DNA of 64,000 nt from Phoebastria nigripes (lineage: Eukaryota > Chordata > Aves > Procellariiformes > Diomedeidae), in NCBI GenBank assembly GCA_035582835.1, contig JAYKAV010000311.1, forward strand, positions 124,001 through 188,000, read 5' to 3'. The stretch's first letter is position 1. Each line of letters starts with the position of its first letter. Shown here in pieces: positions 48,701 through 60,059 of this stretch. Made by a program: the position numbers and the translations under genes. Under the pieces are notes generated by a model. The model was not told the origin of the DNA, made no database searches, and was given only the letters and a program-made list of their open reading frames with translations.

Positions 48701-51155
48701 TACTTATTTTCCAAAATTCAATCAGTGNTCCAGGAATAAGAATTGTGAGTTATGAAGTGTATGAACTTCCTTTCATGCACAAAGAAACTGGATTTCCGTT
48801 TCAAATCCAAACTGGAACTCAGTGGAGCCTGCAGCCAGCAATTTTGTAATAAATAGGCAAATGACAGTCGATACCAGGATAAATAATGTGGCCTCTTCCT
48901 TTTCCGTGGCGCTTTTAGCAGCGTATCTTAATATTTATGCCTTTAACAATACCAAGTTTAACATAAACAAATGCCTATAAAAATCAGATAGCATTATATT
49001 TTATAGAATGCACGTTACCTTTGCCCTGCCGTTCCCTCATTTTAGCAGCCCTTTCCGCATGGGGTTAGAGGAATGCAGCAGTGCTATTGCAAGTTTGAAA
49101 TAGAACAGCCTGTCTCTGTTTCACATTGGCTTCTGAATCCATTTTGAGTTTTGTTTTGAGTGGTTGGTGTTTTTTTGCCTAACCAAAGAACAGATGCTGA
49201 ATTTGGATAGCATGCCTGATATGTTTACTCCAATGTATTCAAAACTTGGCAAGATCATGAGGGACATAACTTTTATATTATTTTGTTGCCTGAAAACATC
49301 GTGTGGTAAATGAAAGATGTATGAATCTGTGAGAGATTAGTTGCACGTATATGACAGGTAAAACCCACAATACTTATGTTTCTTGAGCATTTCTGCCTGT
49401 CAGGACATATGTTTTAACTTATTTAGATTTTAGATTATTCCCAATAGTGGGAATTGGACAAGTACCAATAGCTAAGCTCTGAAGAGAGTTTCCAAGCATG
49501 GAAAATTGGAAAGTGGCAGAGTTTGTATACGGAGGGAGGAGTAAAAGACAGTGCAGATACACCCTTCTTATTAGCAGAGGGATTGAGTTGGTGATCTTTC
49601 TTCATGCAAGAGATCCAGGCAACTCGAATAGTAGTTTCACAAACACTTCATACTAGCATCAGTTGGTACCTCCACTTCAAGATGCAATCCCACCTTTTCT
49701 TAATATCAGGTTATTCTCCCGTCCCTGTACCGCACTGGAGCAACCCTTCCCCCCATTTAACATTGAAGAGATACTGGAGTTACCGCTTTGTACTTTACAA
49801 TTATAATAGTGTGAAGCTTGTGCTTCAAGAAAGATGTTTGCTTGTATTTTTGGTGTGTTGTGTTAGGCATTTTCTATTAGCATCACAACCTTTAATGTGA
49901 TTTGAGCAGGAAGGAAAGAATTACAGAGGAGGAGAAAATTGATGTAGGAAGCCTTAAAGAAAGCTGTTATAGCTGGGAGAATAATTTCCTCTATCATTTG
50001 CTACACATTGTGCAACTATTTTGGCAGTGTATCTGTTCTGACTTCTGTATATTTCACTATTCATGAAATGTTTTGTAAGCTACGCATTTTTATGTCTTCT
50101 TTTGGAATACATTTGAATACGTTTGTGTTCGACACTACGCCCTTACACTATAAATTACCTCTCGGCAAGAAATGTCTCTGTGCCTTTTAATTGCTCAGGT
50201 CACTAAAATGGCAAATGAAATTCAGCTCTAGAAAGCAGAGTTTCTTCAAATATGTTGCTTATGTGGTGGGATCCCAAGGTTGCCAAGACTTTGAGGTGGT
50301 GTAGTTTCCACCTTTTCCTGAAAGGAGAATGTTTTCAGAAGAAGATACAAAAGGCTTCTGTTTCCTACAGTAAAGTTTTTATTAGAATGTAAACATAGAG
50401 CAATATGACTGTCTACAGAGAGAACTCAGTTCTGCTGAATGTGACAGATGTAAATTTTAAAGATCTGAAAATAAGTGAGGCCTGGCCCTTTGTGTTTTCA
50501 TAGGGTGGCTTCTTTCTTCCAGCCTTGTTTATTACTCCAGCAGCTCTTAGGCGTTTTGGTACATTCTTACTGCTCTCTTCTGGATTCTTAGGGAAGTAGT
50601 CTCCTTTCTGTTTCTTTGGACACTTGGCCTTTAGATTTGCTCCTTCCCTGGGCAATTCCTCCTACTTTCCAAGAATTTCCCACTGTGCTCTCCAGCGTCA
50701 GACTTTCTGCTTGTAGCTCTCTCCTCCTGGTCTTCCCACACGCTGGGGCACTGAGCGTGCAGAGCAGGCTCTTGTTCTCAGAGGTGGAATTTGCCCCCCC
50801 TCCCCCCCAACTTTCCAGAGGGTCGCCTGTGACCCCAAGTTTCAGCACCCAGACCAGACTATACTGGCAGCCCTTCTGATCTGTTGTTTTGCATACTTTG
50901 TAAAATTCTGTGTTTGCAGAATAAACAGTGAAGAAACAAACAACCCAAAACTTCTATCTAGAACTTCTGTCCCTTTGGTGTTGGGTGGGAAAAAAAAAAA
51001 ATGCCCTGAAGAATAACTGTTAAAAGGTAATAGGCTGTTACAATTCAAGTGTTTCTCTTTCCATCTCTTGAGTTCCAGGCTGGAAGAGATGCCTACTGGC
51101 ACTTCATTCGTAAAAAGGAATGGTTTGTTTATTTATTTTCTTCTGCCTGTTACAG
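45768..51155 (+). other. MAP3K5: MAP3K5 intron 11
   Basis: A 5.4-kb intron. It contains a poly-T near 45943-45962, a possible ancient CR1-like fragment at about 47197-47370 and a T/GTTT-rich stretch at about 47571-47620. A TTG-started open frame of 88 codons lies at 48423-48689; I do not recognise it and have no splice evidence for it. A C-rich patch lies near 50795-50810. It ends CTGTTACAG. Confidence 0.8.
47197..47370 (-). mobile_element. possible ancient CR1/L3-like fragment, antisense
   Basis: AGGAACATAGGACTAGAAGG followed by AATTTTGTGGACTGTTGAGTC resembles the reverse complement of old CR1/L3-type 3' ends (a GGACTGGAAGGGACC... GAGTCC pattern known from reptile and bird genomes). It has strong divergence and no clear right edge. 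The match is from pattern memory only. Confidence 0.4.
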
Positions 51156-51205
51156 AAAGGTATCCACGAGTGGAACTTCAGTGCTGCTTCTATCAGGGGA
51201 GTAAG
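51156..51205 (+). CDS. MAP3K5: MAP3K5 exon 12: PH-like domain, middle (50 nt)
   Basis: Encodes KGIHEWNFSAASIRGV, human 597-612, then AG before GTAAGT, splitting Ser613. The acceptor is TTCTGCCTGTTACAG. Only two substitutions from the human protein (Ala for Ser, Ile for Val). At 50 nt this is a small exon not visible as an open frame of its own. Skipping it would shift the frame, so it should be constitutive in functional transcripts. Confidence 0.94.
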
Positions 51206-51876
51206 GTAAGTTTTTTGGTTTTTTTTTTTCCCCTTTCATGTTTTGAAATGAAAAGAGTAATGGAATGAGTATTGTATTAAGCTGCTGCTGTGGACCTCGG
51301 TGGAGTAACAGGCACAGAATTGGAGCAGAGTATTGCAGGTACTTTCAGAGGTGCCCTGCTCTAAGTGAAGCCCTGGGAGTCTTGTTCCAGATTCAGAAAT
51401 GACTGCTTGCAGGGTTCATTATGTAAAAATTAGCAAACATAGCCTGTTAAATAAAAAAACCTAATATTTTCTAAAAGTTGGTAGTCACTTTATGCTAATT
51501 AAGATTCAATTAAAATAACTGCCAATATTTTGTGTCACCTTACCTGAGTTCTGTCACAGCCAGGAGCTGCTCGGCGCACAGAATGCGTAAGCCAGGGAGA
51601 AACATGTGGATGCAGAGTGGGAGGATATGAGAAAATGACAAGATCAGGGTGTCTTGCAGTATCCTAATTGCTCACCTGGTGTTGGGGTTTGGTGTGAGAG
51701 TGTACCTTTGGGGCACTTTTTTTTTTTTTTCCTGTTTCTGTGTATGTTTGTGGGTATGGCAACAAAACTGTTTCAGAGAAGGCCCATAAGGAGAGGAGTC
51801 TGTCAATGCAGAGCGGTGGTTAGACCACAAAGTGAAAACTTGAAGATTGTTTGAGAGAACAGAAAAGGGAGTCAAT

Positions 51877-51906
51877 AGAAGAAGAAGAAGAAGAAGGGGA
51901 GGGGAG

Positions 51907-51939
<33 letters not shown>

Positions 51940-51972
51940 AAAAGGAAAAAAAAAAAAAAAAGAAGAAAAAAA
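51877..51972 (+). repeat. 96-nt polypurine tract (GAA repeats then A-rich)
   Basis: An unbroken purine stretch: several GAA repeats, a G-rich spacer, a run of about 31 A, a short AAG-rich patch and further A runs. The complementary strand is pure pyrimidine. Such tracts can form triplex DNA and are unstable, so the exact length in the assembly is doubtful. Confidence 0.92.
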
Positions 51973-52532
51973 CAACCCCAAACATCCCAAAGATTCCTGT
52001 GGAGTAGGTTAACGTGGATTAATAAATCATAGGATCAGGAATGACACACGCAAGACTGGCTTGACTGGATTAGAAGAGAACAATGTTGTATGTTCAAAGC
52101 CACGTTTCTTTTCTTCAGCACACTTCCCTCTTTGGGATGGGGCTTGTGAGATAATAGCAAAGGAGGAAACTTTGCCATCTATTTGCTTGATTTCAGCAAC
52201 ATGTTTTCTGTCTACTAGGGAGACCTCTTCTAGGGAGGATTCTTTACTGGAGGGGGGTTTAGTCCAGATTGTGTGCTGTATTGTCAGTAGAGAACAGCCC
52301 AATCTGAGCTAGTGGGTCTGCTCCACTAGCCCAGGTTGAACGTGGTGTGCATCCTGTTTGGCAGGGTCCAGCCTTGCAATTTGTATCTTCTGATAGTAAG
52401 AAAGTAGTGTTCTACCACTGCTGTGACCTCTTCGGATCAATTCTTTGTCTTAGTCTCATTTTTTCCCCTAGGATTTATCTATACTTCGGCATCCTGCAAC
52501 TTTCCACTTTGCTGTTTGCTTTTGGTGTAATT

Positions 52533-52557
52533 AAAAAAAAAAAAAAAAAAAAAAAAA
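52533..52557 (+). repeat. poly-A homopolymer (25 nt)
   Basis: Uninterrupted A run without a recognisable retroposon body upstream. Confidence 0.95.
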
Positions 52558-55500
52558 TCCAGAAATCTTACTTTTTTTAAAATAGTCATTGCTCTGTTCT
52601 AATAATAACTGTTCCATACACTCAAAGCTGTTGCTATGTCTGCAGTACATTTTTGCACAGATGGATGATTCTTTTTCCTTCCAAAAAGTAACTTAAAAAA
52701 ACAAACTATCAGTAGGCACAGAAATTCAATCCTGTGGGATTCAGCTTATTTTAGGCAAAAATTGCAATGATATGCTTAGTTCAGTCTGGTTTGGGTTTTG
52801 GTTACAGTATGGTTTTGTGTGCTTCTAAAAACAGAAAAAAAGTATTTATTTATTGTCCCCTCTTCCCNCCTCCCCCTTATTAAACCATGCTGTGGTCAGT
52901 ACCGTTCCTGGTGTACCCTCCTGCATTTGTTGTTTAAACTATCAATTGTCGTTTAATTTGTCAATTAGATTTCCAATCTCTTCATCTGGACAGATGTCCA
53001 AAACAACTTGGAAGACTTTACAGTGAGCCAAGAGTCGCTGTGAATTCTTAGAAAACTCTCTGGCTGCCTCCATGAGGAGCAGCAGGGGGAAATCTTTATC
53101 TTATGCAAGTATAACACTGAATAAGCCTCTTTTTTTTTTCTTTTTTTTTTTCTTTTTATTCTTTTTTCTTCCAAATACATGCAAGTTTCTGATCACTTAA
53201 TTTTGCAGTGTTTTCAGGTTTTTTCCTAGTTTTATGAAGGCAGGTATTCTCTGGAGTGGGACAGCCTTCAGACCCAGGCCTGCTTCTAATCTATTTTTGT
53301 ATCCAGACTATTTTTGGCTCCTTTGAAGCTCCTAGACTTAAAGCAGTCTAGGAAGGGGGAGTTCCCAGCTTTATGAGGATACTCAGCCTTTCTAGACTAG
53401 TAAGAGCCAGCTTTAGAGGTGCAGCCTTAACGTACAAGGCAGGTCTTTGTACATCTTGGAGGCTTTTTCAACAAAGGCCTCCAGGAATGTTTACTGCATT
53501 ACATAAGGAGACAGCAGGTCCGAAGAGACAGCTAGCATTGAAATGGGTAATGTTTTTGGTAACTACTTCAAGGAAGTGACGGAGGGGTCACTTCTTCTGT
53601 GTGCTGCGTGTCAGCCGGTGTAATCAATGTCTTATTTCGTGAGTAATAGAGTTCAGCTCTCAAGAATTGCAAAGGGACTTGGAAAGTACAGAGAGCTCTC
53701 TGAGCAGCACAGTGCTAAATCACCCTCTGTATGCAGGGAGTCATTGTAAGTGGGTTTAGCTTAACAAACTCATTGATTAGCAGTTTGTGTGCTGATGTAA
53801 ATAACTCTGCTTTTGTCATATGCCTTCTTGACCTCTTAAACACAAATGTTTATTATTGAATCAGGCCAAAAAGTACTGTTAATCTTAAAGGCTTCATCAG
53901 AGCTTTTGGAACATGGCTGCTCCCCCAAGGTGCTTTGCATCTTAGGTCATCCAGAAACCTAAGATGTTCTGCAGAGCTGACATCATATGAGCAAGAAGAT
54001 ACCATCTTTATTTTTTCCAATTTAAAAATAGTAAATAAAGTAGCAGACTGAAGTTGCTAGACTACAAGTTGGCTTTTTCTCCGTGTTCGGGACAAGCCCT
54101 GGATTATGAAATAACTGCTACTTGCGTTGTTTCCATGGGAGAGTGCCTCAGAGGTCATGCTGATGAATGTAGTGTTAGAAACTGTGTGAAAAAGTTGGAT
54201 TCAGATCTGCATCCAGTTTTCTTCGTAGCTTAAGAATTGACAACAAGGATGTTCGTCTTCCATCCCAAGTTCTTGGAGCTTGGAATCTCGTCAGACTACT
54301 TAATCACAACAGTAGGAGGTGTCTATACTGCTACACTTCTAGAAAACAGAGAAAAGTTCCACGGAGCTGCTTTTCTGTGGTTGCTGCCAATGCTCAACTG
54401 TTCTATCTGCTGCTTCATCTGGAAGTATTAGTAAGCAGTAGTTACAGCATTTGCAGTATTTCTCATTGACTAAGGGGAGTTCTGGACGCACATGAGCTGG
54501 GCACAAGGCCATGCTGCATCGTGCTTCCCTGTTTGTCTTCGGAGTTTCGCAAATTCAGCCCCAATTCTGCTGTTGTAGAAGTTGGGGGGTACTATGTGTG
54601 CTCGGAAACTGTCAGAATGAGGCGTTTCCTGAGCAAATTATCCTGTCTCTTTTTATAACTTGGTATTTTTTAGTCTTCCTTTTTTCACTTTAACAACTTT
54701 TTTTTCAGGGAGGAAAGCAACATATAAGCAATGTAAACACTCACTTAAAGGCCTTAAATATTTACGAATTTGCCTGCCCTCTGTGTACACTCCACATTCT
54801 TACCCTTTTATTCACTGCTGTGTTAGTCAGTGGCTTCTGTGCCTGTCAAGTTTAAACTGACAGTTTAATCAGTAAAATGATTGAACTCACATGGAACTTG
54901 AACTGAATGAGTAATTCTGTTACTATCAGTTACTCTGTATCTGGAGAGTTTACCTATATGCTTGAAAAACTTGAATTAAAAGTTAGTTTATAAACTGGGG
55001 TTAGTGACTGTCTTCCCAGATCTGTATGTTACTTAGCACTTACAAATTTTTCCTAATGTAAAAATAAATGACTCGCCACACCCAAAGACAAATATTCTTA
55101 TAACGAAGCTTGCTTTTCTCATAAGTAGCTTTACGAGAGGCAGGCCCCCCAGCTTGTCTAAAGAGCCATTTGTTCATCAAAAGTTACAGGGCTCTACAAT
55201 AGAGGAATCATAAAAGGAAGCAAGGATCAGACAACCTTAGACACCTATTAAAGGTTGAAAATTACAAGTATTTCCTGATATTTAAAGAAAAACTGTTACG
55301 TTAATCAGATCATCAATGCTTTGGCACAACACAGAATGACATGCTACTTTCTTGTGCTATAAATTAATTCAAAACATGATGGCTATCTTCATGCAGCTAA
55401 AATAGATTGATTTCACTAGGACTGTGGATTTTTTCCAGTATCTTAAGAATGTTAATAAGGAGACTTAATTTGTAATTTGTCTCGGTTTCTCAAATACTGT

Positions 55501-56423
55501 ATTATATTCCCTCGTAACACTTCTAGCCATCTTTTTTTTCCTTTTCTAATATAGTAACAATCAGTTATACTGCATGAGCTTGACACCTGGCACTCAACAT
55601 GTGAGTTACAGAAAGAGCTATTTCAAATGATGTTTAATATTTTCTATAAGGAGCACAGTAATGACATGCACATAAAACAATTCTGGTGAATGAATATCTT
55701 TGCAAGAGCTGCAGCCTACTTGGGGTAAAAAACTGACAACTGTACCAGAGTTTGCACCTCTTCTGCTCTTCTGTTGAGACATCTGTGCATCCATAAGAAA
55801 ATGGCATATGTACTTTTTCATTATCTTTGTTCTCCTGTTATAACAGATAAAACCAAAACTGAAGAAAGGCGTGGGTAGGCAAGGGTGGTAAAGTCATTCC
55901 CGTCATTTTTTTTGATGCTGACTTAATTTTAAAATATTTTTCCAACATCCTATCAATGTACTAATTCACAAGGAACTGATCAGAAATTTCTGTATTCGGG
56001 ATTGAGCTGTGGCTGATTTCTAAAGCGTGAAGAACTCATGATTTGAGTTCAAAGTCCAGCTTTCTAATGTGATCCTGAAAGGATGTTTCATCCTCGCTGC
56101 AGGAGTGGAAATTAAGGGCCTTACCTAAGTGCACTGAAGACAAAAATGACTTGCGTCAATGGAAATAATCCTGTTAACTTCTTTGCTCCTACTCTTTCTT
56201 GGGCAATGTGTGGAGTAGGGGGCAAGCTGAATGATAGCAAACAGCAGAATGTGAACTTTGGAGGATACAAGAGTGTAATTTTACAATAAGGAAAAACTAT
56301 GGCTTCTTGGGTTTAATCTGGTGCTTTCCCATATTAAATGGGTTGATCTGTATGGTTTGACATAGCCGGTAGAAGTCCAAATGCGTCTTTCCAATAACAT
56401 GTTCTGCTTGGCTGTTCTTTCAG

Positions 56424-56519
56424 CATTTCGAAGTTTGAAGAACGGTGCTGTTTCCTATACGTGCTGCACAACTCAGATGACTTTCAAATTTATTTCTGCA
56501 CAGAACTTCATTGCAGAAG
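56424..56519 (+). CDS. MAP3K5: MAP3K5 exon 13: PH-like domain, main part
   Basis: C after TTCTTTCAG completes Ser613, followed by 31 residues, ISKFEERCCFLYVLHNSDDF to IYFCTELHCR, human 614-644. It ends AG before GTGTGT (split Arg/Lys645). The SKFEERCCFLYVLHNSDDFQ stretch is identical to human ASK1, and the HCR/HCK change is conservative. No ATG-started open frame covers this exon; homology and phase define it. Symmetric (96 nt, phase 2 at both ends). Confidence 0.95.
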
Positions 56520-57899
56520 GTGTGTCACTGTTGTTATTTCAGAAAAAAAACGGCCTGTGATGGGGTAGATGGTGTCTGCATGCACAACAGGGTCTGACTG
56601 TTTCAGAACTAATGGTGAAAGTTGATCTGAGCGTCCTCAGTGATCACCGTCTTTCATGCGAAAGCTTAGTACTACAGTACCCTGGAGATGAATGAGGTTT
56701 GAAGGGTCAAAGTGCAAGCTCAGACAAGCATTAGAAACAAATATGATTACAAATTTAATTTTTTTTTTTTTTTAACACACTTTGTGGGATTCTTTTTTGA
56801 ATACTTATCATATGGCTTACTACAAGTGTTTGTTGCCCCCAATCCAACAAAGCATCCTAAACTTAAAATGGACTTTCTGAAGTGGAAACATGTCAGGTAA
56901 CAGCAAGGTCTGGTAAGATCTCTCTTTTACTGTAACTAAAATTTTATTTACGATTACGAAGAAGCACACTTGATTTCCTTTACATTAGTGTCATGTTTAC
57001 ATAAGTAAAGTTGTACCAGTATTCCCACAGGAAACTTGGCAAGGGTTTGTTGCACAAAATTAGGTGTGTCTCAGATTCTCTAAACTGTGTTTCTGCTCCA
57101 TAAGCTTGAGGGCTGTGATCTTGAATTGATCCAGAAGGCATTCTGAGAGGAAATTTCATGTCTTTTTGTGCTAAAAAAGGCCGCAACTTTACCAAAAATC
57201 ACAGCGCTACTCCATATTAATGACTGTGGCCACCTCCCAGCCCAATCCCTAGCTTGTCCTCTCATCCATTCTAGTTCACATAGGTTCTTTTACCACGTTC
57301 ATTCCCCTTCATATCTGAGCACTTCTTAGAAGATGAGTAAGCAATACCTTAGCATGACATGGTATTTGTACTGGCATTCTTTCAAAGGGGTAGAAGTCAT
57401 ATGTAATAATGTATTTTTTAATGGGAAGTTGTAAAATAGACCCCCTTTTCATTCAAGTAAAAACTTGACACTAACCTTCCTGCACTACAAAAACTCCTCC
57501 AAATGTAGGCAAGTCTTCTAGGCACTTCTCATGATGCTTCACTGCTTCATTGGACATAAAGAAACAGTTTTATAGGATGAGAATTTCACCTGATACGTAG
57601 ATTTTGAAATATGAATTCCATTAATAATTTCAGACATCATGGATGTCTTGCACATATAAAAGGAGTACGTAAAAGAAGTAGGAAAACTGCAGATTTTGGC
57701 TGTTAATTTTCCATATAAAGAAAAAATATTTTTTTCTTTTTGCTGACTAGCAAACTTTCACACTGAGTTTATACTGCCTATACTTAAGTCCTATTTTGGT
57801 TCATTCATTACTTTAGAGAGAAGCGTTATCTTTGTCCCCATACTGTCTCAAGTGTGTATTTGCTTTGCTTTTCTCTCTCTCTCCCCCCCCCCCCCACAG
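56520..57899 (+). other. MAP3K5: MAP3K5 intron 13
   Basis: A 1.4-kb intron with a short poly-T near 56759-56774. It ends in an unusual CTCTCTCT then poly-C pyrimidine tract before CACAG. Nothing else found. Confidence 0.85.
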
Positions 57900-57981
57900 G
57901 TTTTTTGACATGGTGAACAGTATCACTGAAGAAATAGGGAAGACTACGGAGGAAGGAGAATGTGATGGAGACTCTCTAGAG
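57900..57981 (+). CDS. MAP3K5: MAP3K5 exon 14: end of PH-like domain and linker to kinase
   Basis: G completes Arg645, followed by 27 residues FFDMVNSITEEIGKTTEEGE to DGDSLE, human 646-672, with donor GAG|GTATTC in phase 0. This acidic linker joins the regulatory region to the kinase domain and is the least conserved exon here. Human reads FFEMVNTITEEKGRSTEEGD, so the differences are D/E, S/T, I/K, K/R, T/S and E/D. The acceptor pyrimidine tract is a C run of about 13 after (CT)n. Confidence 0.94.
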
Positions 57982-59925
57982 GTATTCTTTACTTTTTTTT
58001 TTTTCTTTCCTCAACATACTAAGAATTTTGGGCATTAGGTGTAGCATTTCACTGAAGGGAGTAAATTACTCATCCCTTCTCTGGAAGAAGTTAGACAAGT
58101 TATTGTTTACAAAATTTTATCCTCTACTGTTTATAAATTAATGATTCTTTTTAATGGTCCTCGTGTAGTTTTTATAACCAGCATAGCTAAATCTCTCATT
58201 TTTCAGTTAGCATACTTGCTTGAGAAGGTACTCAACTCTGGAATTCTCCAGTCGTGCTTATTACAGAGTGACTCTTGTAACACTTATTTCAGAGTGTAAT
58301 CATAGTCAGGCAGCATTAGCATCTCTTTAAATTTGAAAGACTGTTTGTTGTCTGTTTCATGCATCACTGGAATCATGTACGCTTACATTATTGGCAGGTT
58401 GTCTGCACAAGAAGTAAGGATAGTAGAAGTAGTAGGGGAAAGCTTGTCCTTGCTGGTTACCATCTGTAGGCAAGCACGGCAATGAACATGAAACTCAAAT
58501 CAGATGATGATGATGGTGCTGCCAGGAGGCTGTTTATACCCTTAGGCCAGTAACTCACACTGAAGCTGAGGATGCCCTGCTTCTGCTACCACGTGTTAGC
58601 TAAGTTATAGCTTGCCTGGGTATGTCACTACACACTGTATTCTCACCTTGGGTTTCTATCTGAACATACACATAGTTGAAAAGTGAGTACAGGGCCATTG
58701 GGTGCAATGCGGTACTTAGGGCGTTAAGGCTTTCTTTTAGGTGGCAGGGAATAGGATAGAATACCTAAGCCCATGTCCTATCACATGAAACTCTGGTGTC
58801 CCAAAGCTCTAGAGACATCCGGAACTAACTGAGAGAGTCAGTACTGGATAATGAATACAGCCCTCTGTCCCAGTTTTGATGTTGGCATTTTATAATACAT
58901 CTGAAATCAGAGGTGGGACAGAAACCACTAGAGTGACTTGTGGGATAGAAAAATACCCTATAATGAGAACCTTGGGGTGCCTAATTTGTTTATTTTAGCA
59001 AAAAGAAAAGCAGTGGGTGACTTGATGACAGTGGGTAAGTATTTTTCCGGGGAAAATTACTATGTGCTAATGGTCTCTTTAATCTATTGAAAAACGAAAT
59101 GAAATACAGTGACACCAAAGAAATTTGAATTAAGAGGCATGACTTTACTGTGAGAGTAATTAATTGTTGAAACAAAGTACTAAAAGAAGCAGTGGATTCT
59201 CTCTTTTAGTAAAAAGATAGCAGTCTTTATTTGGAGGAAAAGAAAAAATACTTTATCTAGGCATGAGCTACTGGGCTTAGCATGGGAGTGAGTGCGTGAA
59301 ATTACATGTCTGTGTTACGCAAGAGGGACAGATCAGATAATCTATCTAATGACCGTTTCTGGACTGGCCTTAAACTCTTTGAAATTCANATTCGGCCGAA
59401 ACCATGCTTGATAGACTGCAATCCTGACTAACCTCCGTTGGCTGACCTGGCACTGGCAAAATTGAGGCTGTGCTGGTTTTGGAAGATGTGGTCAGGTCAG
59501 GAGAGCAGCTGGAACAAATGAAGTGTATCCTGCCTTGCTTTCGATGTCCCTGTGGGAGCCGAAGTTCTCAGTTTGGCGCAGAGTGCCCTCTGCCGTCGTC
59601 TCTTGTTTTTACAGCACCTGCCAGCAGAATTGCAGATGCTGTTCAGTAAGACATGCAAGCGTAGCTGCACAGAACAGGTAAAGGCTAGCTTAGCTTTATG
59701 CATTTACCTGAAATGGCTACCTCAGAAGCCAGGGCTTCCTGTACAGTCAGTGGAGAAATACAGGCATGTCTGCATGGTATCTGAGTTGTCTTCTTGAAGT
59801 GTTTTTCCTTCCGTCTCCATAGTCTGCAGAAAGCAACCAGTGTCCTAGGTGCCTTAGTTATGAGCACAGTGTCATATGGAATAAATCTTATCCCTGTGTT
59901 TCATTTCATGTTGTTTGCTTTGCAG
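57982..59925 (+). other. MAP3K5: MAP3K5 intron 14
   Basis: A 1.9-kb intron with a short GAT-type triplet repeat near 58503-58516 and no recognisable gene or mobile element. It ends GTTTGCTTTGCAG. Confidence 0.85.
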
Positions 59926-60059
59926 TATGATTATGAATATGATGAAAATGGCGAGCGAGTAATTCTGGGGAAAGGAACTTACGGCATTGTGTACGCAGGA
60001 CGAGATTTGAGCAATCAAGTCAGAATTGCTATTAAAGAAATCCCAGAGAGAGACAGCAG
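59926..60059 (+). CDS. MAP3K5: MAP3K5 exon 15: kinase domain N-lobe (P-loop and beta-3 lysine)
   Basis: Encodes 44 residues starting [20 protein letters not shown] and ending KEIPERDS, human 673-716, then AG before GTATAG (split Arg). It contains the glycine-rich loop GKGTYG, the following Val (IVYAG) and the ATP-anchoring lysine in AIKE, equivalent to Lys709. YDYEYDENG with GTYG matches ASK1 better than MAP3K15 (YEF-, GTFG-type) or MAP3K6, which is the main basis for naming the gene MAP3K5. The catalytic loop, activation segment and C-lobe lie beyond the window. ERDS flows directly into intronic codons reading RYSNW, which resembles the normal continuation RYSQ by chance. Confidence 0.96.

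Larger units (their letters stand above)
51206..56423 (+). other. MAP3K5: MAP3K5 intron 12
   Basis: A 5.2-kb intron with a 96-nt all-purine tract (51877-51972), a poly-A run (52533-52557) and a T-rich tract near 53128-53170. It ends GTTCTTTCAG. No exon, RNA gene or mobile element recognised in the remainder. Confidence 0.85.
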
